Assembly (NCBI GenBank): GCA_934631055.1
Contig: CAKTXP010000061.1
Location: 1-12,149 of the forward strand
Reading direction: 5' to 3'
Length of the DNA: 12,149 nt
Source of the DNA: an uncultured Clostridia bacterium
GTDB lineage: Bacteria > Bacillota > Clostridia > Christensenellales > Aristaeellaceae
Shown: positions 1 to 4,694 of the stretch, piece after piece
How positions within the stretch are numbered: the stretch's first letter is position 1
Layout: each line of letters begins with the position of its first letter
Made by a program: the position numbers and the translations under genes
Notes under the pieces: generated by a model
What the model was told of the DNA's origin: nothing
Databases searched by the model: none
The model's input: only the letters and a program-made list of their open reading frames with translations

Positions 1-51
1 CCTCCTTCATGAGACGAATGCGATTATATCATAACAGCCCGATTCCATCAA
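1..51 (-). promoter_or_regulatory. Promoter and ribosome binding site of a gene beyond the left edge
   Basis: Read on the minus strand, TTGATG (51-46) is followed after 17 bases by TATAAT (28-23), and a TGA triplet just before the -10 makes it an extended -10 box. Further downstream, AAGGAGG (7-1) is a near-perfect Shine-Dalgarno sequence ending at the window edge. A start codon is therefore expected within about ten bases outside the window. This promoter reads in the same direction as the znu operon but lies after its end, so it drives a separate unit. Confidence 0.72.
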
Positions 52-64
52 GGGATGCGGGCTG
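35..64. promoter_or_regulatory. Inverted repeat spanning the -35 box (possible operator)
   Basis: CAGCCCG (35-41) and CGGGCTG (58-64) form a perfect 7-bp inverted repeat separated by 16 bases. The -35 hexamer of the leftward promoter (46-51) lies inside the spacer. Binding of a dimeric regulator here could block or assist polymerase. It could also form a hairpin at the end of transcripts read through from znuB, but no T-tract follows it. The operator role is inference. Confidence 0.35.
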
Positions 65-74
65 AAATGTCGGT

Positions 75-101
75 TTTGCAGTTTATTTGCAGTCTATTTG
101 C
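75..101. repeat. 11-bp direct repeats, two and a half copies
   Basis: TTTGCAGTTTA (75-85) is followed directly by TTTGCAGTCTA (86-96) and then a partial copy, TTTGC (97-101). The third copy runs into the left arm of the hairpin cluster beginning at 100. The 11-base period places the copies on nearly the same face of the helix, which suits a bound protein, but the small copy number leaves chance or slippage possible. Confidence 0.45.
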
Positions 102-208
102 CCTCTCAGTCACTTCGTGACAGCTCCCCCAAAGGGGGAGCCAAGACTATGAGCCCACCTTGCCTCTCCCTCTGGGAGAGGTGGCGCGCAAAGCGCGCCG
201 GAGAGGGC
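100..208. repeat. Closed cluster of four triloop hairpins behind znuB
   Basis: Four perfect hairpins stand in a row, each with a loop of exactly three bases: GTCAC/GTGAC (109-121, loop TTC), GCTCCCCC/GGGGGAGC (123-141, loop AAA), CCTCTCCC/GGGAGAGG (163-181, loop TCT) and GGCGCGC/GCGCGCC (183-199, loop AAA). The outermost arms GCCCTCTC (100-107) and GAGAGGGC (201-208) also pair and close the whole unit into one branched structure with short terminal inverted repeats. It starts 10 bases after the znuB stop codon in the direction of transcription, so it may protect the 3' end of the znu mRNA. No T-tract marks it as a classic terminator. Intergenic repeats of this style are common in gut Clostridia. 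Confidence 0.8.
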
Positions 209-218
209 GGCGCCAGCT

Positions 219-1052
219 TTACTTCCTTCTCATCGGCAGCGTCACAAAATACACCGCCGCGCAGCAAAGCACGATCGCCGCGCCCGCGCTCGTGTTGAGG
301 TAATACGACATCGCCAGCCCCGCCACGCCGCAGCACAGCGCGATGACGACCGACGTGCGCATATACCCCGCCGCGCTCCTTGCGACATTGCGGGAAGCCG
401 CCGCCGGCAGGATGAGCAGCGAGTTGATGAGCATCACGCCGACCCAGCGGATCGATACCATGACCGCGACGGCAACCAGCATCGTGAACGCGTATTCCGT
501 CATTTTGGAACGGATGCCGCGGCTCTGCGCAAGCGGCGCGTTGACGCTGGTAATCAGCAGCGGGTTAAACAGGAACACCCAGCAGACGATGGTTCCGACC
601 AGCGCGACCAGCAGCGAGACCAGATCCCCCTGCGCGATGGAAAGCACGTCGCCGACCAGCACGGAGGAATACTTCGCAAACGCGCCGCCGCGCGAAAGCA
701 CGACCAGACCCAACGCGATGGACGTGGAGGAAAAGACGCTGATGATCGTATCTGCGCTCATCTTGGAATGGTGCTTGACGAATGTAATCAGCACCGCCCA
801 GAGGATGCCGAACAGCAGCATGGCGCTCATCTGGCTCTGCCAGCCCAGCACGACGCCGATGGCAATGCCGGTCAGCGCGCTGTGACCGAGCGCATCCGAG
901 AAGAACGCCATCTTATTATCGACCGCCATCGTACCCAGCATGCCGAAAAGCGGCGTAATCAGGATGATTGCAATCAGCGCGTTCTTCATAAACGTGTAAT
1001 GCAGCCACTCAAAGGGCAGCAGCGTATCCATCAGGGCGTAGAGACCGTTCAT
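219..1052 (-). CDS. znuB: Zinc/manganese ABC transporter, membrane permease
   Basis: This is the membrane channel of a metal-uptake ABC transporter of the ABC-3 family (ZnuB/MntB/TroC type). The 277 residues match the family's usual length. Hydrophobic segments are visible at roughly residues 24-44, 57-71, 76-92, 102-119, 143-167, 187-218, 234-251 and 256-271. Family hallmarks are the segment FFSDALGHSALTGIAIG (residues 50-66, conserved Asp53 and His57) and LLILPAAASR (212-221) near the C-terminus. The ATG overlaps the znuC stop codon by four bases (ATGA), implying translational coupling. It is the last gene of the znuA-znuC-znuB operon. Zinc is the likeliest substrate given the His-rich binding protein, but the permease alone does not exclude manganese or iron. 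Confidence 0.93.
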   Translation of the reverse strand: MNGLYALMDTLLPFEWLHYTFMKNALIAIILITPLFGMLGTMAVDNKMAFFSDALGHSALTGIAIGVVLGWQSQMSAMLLFGILWAVLITFVKHHSKMSADTIISVFSSTSIALGLVVLSRGGAFAKYSSVLVGDVLSIAQGDLVSLLVALVGTIVCWVFLFNPLLITSVNAPLAQSRGIRSKMTEYAFTMLVAVAVMVSIRWVGVMLINSLLILPAAASRNVARSAAGYMRTSVVIALCCGVAGLAMSYYLNTSAGAAIVLCCAAVYFVTLPMRRK

Positions 1053-1846
1053 GCGCGCCCTCCTCTCGTATAAAAGACCTGCGCGAACTCGTCGCTGTCA
1101 AAGACCGTCTCCGGGTCGCCCTGCCGCACGACCGTACCCTGCATCAGAACGACGCGGTCGGCATAGCGGCGCACGACGTCCAGGTCATGCGAAACGAGCA
1201 GAATCGCCATGTGATTGGTGCGCTTCAGCTCGTCCACCGTCTGATAAAAGGATTCCAGACCGTTCTGATCCACGCCGGAGACCGGCTCGTCCAAAATCAG
1301 CAGATCGGGCTGCGGGGTCAGCGCCAGCGCCAGCAGCACGCGCTGCAATTCGCCGCCGGAGAGCGCGCCGAGCGGGCGCTTTTCCAGCTTCTCGCAATGC
1401 GTTCGGGCGAGCGCGGCGCGAACCTTTTCCTTCGTCTTTTTGCCCACGCCCAGAAACACCGGCACGCGGGACAGCGACGCTGCCATAAAATCCATGACCG
1501 TGACCGGAGACGAGCGGTCAAACTCCAATTGCTGCGGCACATAGCCCGTGCGCACGGCGGCGGCAGGGCGTCCGTCCGTCGTCAGATGGCGCACGACACC
1601 CTTGTATTCGACCTGACCGAGCAGCGCGCGCAGAAGCGTCGTCTTGCCCGCGCCGTTCGCGCCGATGAGCGCCGTCAGCTCACCGCAATGGATGTGCAGA
1701 TTGACGTCCCGGAGCAGCACCTGATGTCCCGCCGTCACGCTGAGGTGATCCACCTCGATGCGGCAGAGTTTACACGGCGCGATGCCCGGACAGTTCACAT
1801 GTGCATGACCGGCGTGGTCATGAGGCTTTTGTATCTTCTGACTCAT
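1049..1846 (-). CDS. znuC: Zinc ABC transporter ATP-binding protein with His/Cys-rich N-terminal tail
   Basis: This 265-residue ATPase powers the transporter. All nucleotide-binding motifs are intact: Walker A GANGAGKTT (residues 62-70), Q-loop in PQQ (104-106), signature LSGGE (162-166), Walker B LLILDEP (182-188, Asp186 and catalytic Glu187), D-loop SGVD (190-193) and switch His220. The first 30 residues are not part of the ATPase fold. They hold a run of His (HDHAGHAH, 9-16) followed by Cys19, Cys25 and Cys28, the last two as CxxC, and look like a metal-binding tail. His-x-His-Cys also occurs at 51-54. The gene overlaps znuA upstream and znuB downstream by four bases each. That the tail senses or buffers zinc at the cytoplasmic face is inference. 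Confidence 0.94.
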   Translation of the reverse strand: MSQKIQKPHDHAGHAHVNCPGIAPCKLCRIEVDHLSVTAGHQVLLRDVNLHIHCGELTALIGANGAGKTTLLRALLGQVEYKGVVRHLTTDGRPAAAVRTGYVPQQLEFDRSSPVTVMDFMAASLSRVPVFLGVGKKTKEKVRAALARTHCEKLEKRPLGALSGGELQRVLLALALTPQPDLLILDEPVSGVDQNGLESFYQTVDELKRTNHMAILLVSHDLDVVRRYADRVVLMQGTVVRQGDPETVFDSDEFAQVFYTRGGRA

Positions 1847-2766
1847 TGAGCAAACGCCTCCGTCAAGACTCTTGCATTTTCGCGCATGATGTTCTCATAG
1901 CTCTCCATGCTTCCATCTCCGGATACGCACGGGTCGAGCGTGTAGATGCTCGCGCCGGTCTCGTGCGCAATCGTCTCCGCCGCTTTCTGCGGATACTGCG
2001 GCTCGACGAACAGCGATTTGATGCCCAGTTCCATCACCAGATCGCAGGTATCGGCAATATCGCGGGTGCTCGGCTCTTCGCCCGGCTCAGTCGCGATAAC
2101 GCCCGCCACATGCAGCCCAAACGCGTCGGCAAAGTAGGTAAACGCCTCATGGAACGTGATCATCTCCCGCCCCGCGTAAGGCGCAAGCTGTTCGGTCAAT
2201 TCTTCCTTCAGCTGCTCAAGCTTCAGGATATATGCCTCAGCATTGCTCCGGTAAGCCTCCGCATGTTCGGGGTCGGCGTTTGCCAATCCCTCGGCGATGT
2301 TTCGAACCTGCACAATCGCCAAAGACGGATCGAGCCAGACATGCGCGTTCATCACTTCGCCTTCATGGTCGTGGTCATGCGCATCGTGATCGTGGTCATG
2401 GTCGTCGTCGCTGGGCAGCATCTCGATGCCCTCGCTCGCGTCGATCACCGGCAGATCCGCGCGCAGGGTCAGCACCTTGTCCATGAACTGCTCCATCCCG
2501 CCGCCGTTGATGACCAGCGCGTCCGCGCTGTCCAGCATGACCATGTCGCGGGTTTGAAGCTGATAGTCGTGCAGACAGCCTACGTTCTGCTCCGCCATGT
2601 TCTGCACGGTCACGCCGTCAATACCCGCCGCAACATTCTGCGTCAAAATATACATCGGGTAGAACGAGGTGACGATCACTTTCTGCCCGTCCGTCTGCGC
2701 CGCGCATCCGCTGAACGCCAGCATCAAAACCATCAGCAGCAGCGCAAATCCGTTTCTTTTTTTCAT
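1843..2766 (-). CDS. znuA: Zinc-binding lipoprotein of ABC transporter
   Basis: This is the extracellular substrate-binding protein of the cluster 9 (ZnuA/AdcA) family, 307 residues. The start at 2766 was chosen because MKKRNG opens a typical lipoprotein signal peptide with hydrophobic residues 7-18 and lipobox FSGC (Cys21), and because AAAGGA lies upstream. The open frame extends to 3075, but that part is basic, lacks family similarity and runs through the control region. Likely zinc ligands are His66 (in CLHDY), His142 (in NAHVWLDP), His206 (in FHEAF) and Asp278 (in LDP). An Asp/His-rich loop at 120-134 lies between the first two, a mark of zinc rather than manganese binders. First gene of the operon; zinc-responsive repression is expected for the family, but no clear Zur or AdcR box was seen. 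Confidence 0.94.
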   Translation of the reverse strand: MKKRNGFALLLMVLMLAFSGCAAQTDGQKVIVTSFYPMYILTQNVAAGIDGVTVQNMAEQNVGCLHDYQLQTRDMVMLDSADALVINGGGMEQFMDKVLTLRADLPVIDASEGIEMLPSDDDHDHDHDAHDHDHEGEVMNAHVWLDPSLAIVQVRNIAEGLANADPEHAEAYRSNAEAYILKLEQLKEELTEQLAPYAGREMITFHEAFTYFADAFGLHVAGVIATEPGEEPSTRDIADTCDLVMELGIKSLFVEPQYPQKAAETIAHETGASIYTLDPCVSGDGSMESYENIMRENARVLTEAFAQ

Positions 2767-2794
2767 CGTTTTTCCTTTCCGGTTCCAAAGGGGA

Positions 2795-2902
2795 TCAAGT
2801 TCCGCACATCCGCGCCCTCCAGGCATACGGATACAGATTTTCCTTTTTCGTTTCAAATCCCGTTTTTCCTGCTCCAAGTCCGAAATCGTCAAAATTTTCC
2901 AT
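2795..2902 (-). CDS. Possible 35-residue leader ORF before znuA
   Basis: A short frame begins with ATG at 2902 and ends with TGA at 2795, 28 bases before the znuA start. An AAAGGA ribosome binding site lies five bases upstream. The product begins MENFDDFGLGAGKTGF, continues with a Lys/Glu stretch and ends in an aromatic and Arg-containing tail with one Cys near the C-terminus. It has no membrane segment or recognisable domain. It could be a small protein of the znu operon, a regulatory leader peptide, or a chance frame in purine-rich leader sequence. The spacing and ribosome binding site are the only support. Confidence 0.25.
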   Translation of the reverse strand: MENFDDFGLGAGKTGFETKKENLYPYAWRARMCGT

Positions 2903-2924
2903 CTTTTTCCTTTTTTATCCTGAT

Positions 2925-2942
2925 GGCGAAACAGTTTTCGCC
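2925..2942. promoter_or_regulatory. Perfect dyad GGCGAAA-CAGT-TTTCGCC in divergent control region
   Basis: GGCGAAA (2925-2931) and TTTCGCC (2936-2942) are exact reverse complements with four bases between them. The dyad directly abuts the -35 box of the rightward hpt promoter and lies upstream of the znuA leader on the other strand. No T-tract follows on either strand, so an operator is more likely than a terminator. It does not match the usual Zur or AdcR consensus, and its regulator is unknown. Confidence 0.45.
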
Positions 2943-2971
2943 TTGTACGCGAATCGCGTTTATGGTATAAT
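2943..2971 (+). promoter_or_regulatory. Extended -10 promoter of the hpt gene
   Basis: TTGTAC (2943-2948) is separated by exactly 17 bases from a perfect TATAAT (2966-2971). TG at 2963-2964 gives an extended -10 box, which compensates for the weak -35. Transcription should start near 2978, giving a leader of about 45 bases before the chosen hpt start. Confidence 0.75.
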
Positions 2972-2991
2972 CTTTCCTGATTTCGTATGAA
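2964..2991 (-). promoter_or_regulatory. Weak candidate promoter for the znu operon
   Basis: On the minus strand, TTCATA (2991-2986) and TATACC (2969-2964) are 16 bases apart. The -10 box overlaps that of the divergent hpt promoter, so the two would compete for polymerase. Both hexamers are poor matches to consensus, and no better leftward promoter was seen between 2767 and 3000. Confidence 0.25.
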
Positions 2992-3022
2992 CACGATTTG
3001 TCCGCAAGGGGGCATGTTCGTT

Positions 3023-3361
3023 ATGGATTCCCATCTGATCGACGTTGAAGGCGGTCTCCGCCGGAACGGGAACAATTATCTCTTTTATATGCGCCATTTG
3101 CAGCGCTTTTTGAACGATACGAATATGGTCAAGCTGTGCGACGCGCTCAACCGCGGCGATATGGCGCAGTCCTTCTTCTTTGCCCATACGCTCAAGGGCG
3201 TCACCGCCCAGCTCGGCATTGTCGCGCTGTATCATCCGCTCGTCGCCCTGTGCAACCTTCTGCGCACGCAGGATGCCGCCCTGCTTGGGCAGGCACAGGC
3301 TGCCCTGCCCAAGCTGCTTTCTGTGTATGACCAGGTAGTCAAGGAGATCGAGAACTATTGA
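3023..3361 (+). CDS. Stand-alone histidine phosphotransfer (Hpt) domain protein
   Basis: The 112-residue product has the length of a single Hpt four-helix bundle and carries the diagnostic motif FAHTLKGVTAQLG (residues 53-65), with His55 as the predicted phosphorylated residue and Lys58/Gly59 conserved. Such proteins relay phosphate between receiver domains in multistep phosphorelays. The start at 3023 is preferred because AAGGGGG (3006-3012) sits ten bases upstream. An in-frame ATG at 2987 would leave a leader of only about nine bases after the predicted transcription start, and one at 3014 overlaps the ribosome binding site too closely. No kinase or receiver gene is nearby, so its partners are encoded elsewhere. 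It is monocistronic, with its own promoter and terminator. Confidence 0.85.
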   Translation: MDSHLIDVEGGLRRNGNNYLFYMRHLQRFLNDTNMVKLCDALNRGDMAQSFFFAHTLKGVTAQLGIVALYHPLVALCNLLRTQDAALLGQAQAALPKLLSVYDQVVKEIENY

Positions 3362-3382
3362 GCCTTCTCCATAAAAACGTAA

Positions 3383-3414
3383 CGCGCACGAGTTCTTTTC
3401 GTGCGCGCTTTTTT
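3383..3414 (+). terminator. Intrinsic terminator of hpt, probably bidirectional
   Basis: CGCGCACGA (3383-3391) pairs with TCGTGCGCG (3399-3407) around a seven-base loop, and six T residues follow (3409-3414). On the minus strand the same stem is followed after a few bases by TTTTT, so it can also stop transcripts of the convergent HipA-like pair, whose last stop codon lies at its edge. Confidence 0.88.
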
Positions 3415-3769
3415 AATTCAATTTCGTTTCGCCAATTGGTTTGATCATCAGGTCATCCTGCACGGACAGACCTCTGTTTTTTTCCAGAAAAGTCATCTCA
3501 TCATAACATTTCATCCGGTTTTCGCGAAGAATGGTTCCCATTCCCTGACGTTCGCTGGGCGTGACCCGTTCCCGCACCCATCTCGCACTCCACTTTTCAC
3601 CGGGTTCATACATTTTTTTATCGTAAAAAACCCTGAGCATGCCCTGAAATGCTTCCTTTCGAGCGTTTTTATTCAGGCTGAGCTGAAAATTCCGATTTTT
3701 CGGATCATAAGAGAGATACGCCACCGCCTTATCGGGCTCCATCCTGTTGACGACGATAAAACGCTTCAT
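3413..3769 (-). CDS. Small partner of the HipA-like kinase, possibly HipS-like
   Basis: This 118-residue protein overlaps the upstream kinase gene by 41 bases. The start at 3769 is preferred over the one 21 bases earlier because AGGTGGG stands seven bases before it. I do not recognise it by name. The N-terminal part (FIVVNR, then AYLSYDP and FQLSL) looks like a beta hairpin. The C-terminal half has a Pro/Arg helix start (TPSERQ), a long helix with ILREN, then YDEMTFL and a Gln-Asp-Asp. This order resembles the end of the HipA N-terminal subdomain (a LLPE-x-R segment, helix, acidic-LL, Gly-Asp pattern). Because the adjacent kinase lacks that subdomain, a split HipA is plausible, as with HipS of HipBST systems. 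The resemblance was judged by eye only. Base composition is lower in GC than the flanking housekeeping genes. Confidence 0.6.
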   Translation of the reverse strand: MKRFIVVNRMEPDKAVAYLSYDPKNRNFQLSLNKNARKEAFQGMLRVFYDKKMYEPGEKWSARWVRERVTPSERQGMGTILRENRMKCYDEMTFLEKNRGLSVQDDLMIKPIGETKLN

Positions 3770-4556
3770 AGTAGTCCCACCTTTTTTCAATCATTTCCCA
3801 CGCTTTGTCAATGTGCGCTTTCGGGAGGATATCTTCAAGTCCCTCCAAAATTACGGCTTTTGCGCCCTCCGTCCGCTCGGGAATTCTCGGCAACTCAGGC
3901 ATGAGTTCCAGATTCTTAAATAAAAACCTCGAACCCAGATAGTTATTCGCCGGATAATCCGCCATGACGTTATAATCCGCTACATCCTCTACAAATTCGC
4001 CGTTCTTTGAAAACAGCAGCGACAGTCCGAAATCAAACAGCGGCGCCATCCGCGCGTTTCCCTGCTCATCTAGAAGAACTTCGATATTTGCGCCATGCCT
4101 GTCTTTGTTGCTGACCAGAAAATCTGCCAGCATCATTTGGGAGATCTCGGTCTTCCATCCCATTCTGATGCAGAAATCCAACGGGGATTCATTTTCCTTT
4201 TTATTCAGATCGTAATATACGTCCAGCCCCATTTTGCTCTCGCCCTTTTTCCGAAAATTTCGGGAAGAACACATCCATGTCGTATATTCTTTTCCGTCTA
4301 TCCGAATCAGCGCGTGTATCAATTGATAAGCAACATGTGGGATCCCGATCGTATCCAGCAATCGGGAAACGATCAGCTCATTGACGCTCTCATGTCCATA
4401 AAAGCCCGCGTAAGAATCAAAGCAGCTGAGCTTGTAATACACATCCTCATGCAGGGTCTTCATCAGCATGCCCGGCGTTCCCGGCGAAAAGGAAATGTCA
4501 TTCCACTCAAGCATCCTGTAGTCCTGAGCTTCTCTGATGATATCCCGCTCAGCCAT
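3729..4556 (-). CDS. HipA-like serine/threonine kinase (C-terminal kinase core only)
   Basis: The 275-residue product carries the HipA/CtkA-type kinase core. A flexible Gly/Pro-containing segment SPGTPG (24-29) is followed by YYKL with the likely ATP-binding Lys42, then HESVNELIVSRLL (55-67) with the structural Glu. The catalytic loop is SNKDRHGAN (149-157), with Asp152 and Asn157, and the metal-binding motif is DFG (175-177). All catalytic residues are present, so an active kinase is likely. At 275 residues it lacks the roughly 100-150-residue N-terminal domain of full HipA (about 440 residues). ATG 4556 is chosen over GTG 4565 because AGAGGTG lies six bases upstream. No HipB-type DNA-binding gene is visible next to it. 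Roles in persistence, toxin-antitoxin function or phage response are known for relatives but not shown here. Confidence 0.85.
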   Translation of the reverse strand: MAERDIIREAQDYRMLEWNDISFSPGTPGMLMKTLHEDVYYKLSCFDSYAGFYGHESVNELIVSRLLDTIGIPHVAYQLIHALIRIDGKEYTTWMCSSRNFRKKGESKMGLDVYYDLNKKENESPLDFCIRMGWKTEISQMMLADFLVSNKDRHGANIEVLLDEQGNARMAPLFDFGLSLLFSKNGEFVEDVADYNVMADYPANNYLGSRFLFKNLELMPELPRIPERTEGAKAVILEGLEDILPKAHIDKAWEMIEKRWDYYEAFYRRQQDGAR

Positions 4557-4611
4557 GCGCCTCACCTCTTTCCTGCATCATAATCCAGCCGACTGTATCT
4601 TGTCAATCAAT

Positions 4612-4640
4612 TTGTTTTTTCCCCTTCTTTGTGGTATGAT
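4612..4640 (+). promoter_or_regulatory. Extended -10 promoter of polA
   Basis: TTGTTT (4612-4617) and TATGAT (4635-4640) are 17 bases apart, with TG at 4632-4633 forming an extended -10 box. Transcription would start near 4647, about 48 bases before the polA start codon. The layout is the same as that of the hpt promoter. Confidence 0.7.
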
Positions 4641-4694
4641 AAGTTTATCAACCTTTCCCGTCCCATGGGACATCCATCCATGAAGGAGAACGCT

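Noticed and set aside
100..208. Possible CRISPR array from repeated palindromes
   Set aside because: The hairpins differ in sequence, lack unique spacers of even length, and no cas gene is present.
98..336. Short open frames across the hairpin cluster behind znuB
   Set aside because: They translate palindromic repeat and antisense znuB sequence and have no ribosome binding site or known domain.
1801..2970. A long plus-strand open frame opposite znuA
   Set aside because: It is antisense to a clear zinc-binding protein gene; its product is rich in His and Arg only because of codon bias on the other strand.
2767..3000. Zur or AdcR operator upstream of znuA
   Set aside because: No sequence close to the known consensus of either regulator was found; only the unrelated dyad at 2925-2942.
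2767..3075. N-terminal extension of ZnuA by 103 residues
   Set aside because: The extension is basic, has no family similarity and would place the lipoprotein signal peptide in the middle of the protein.
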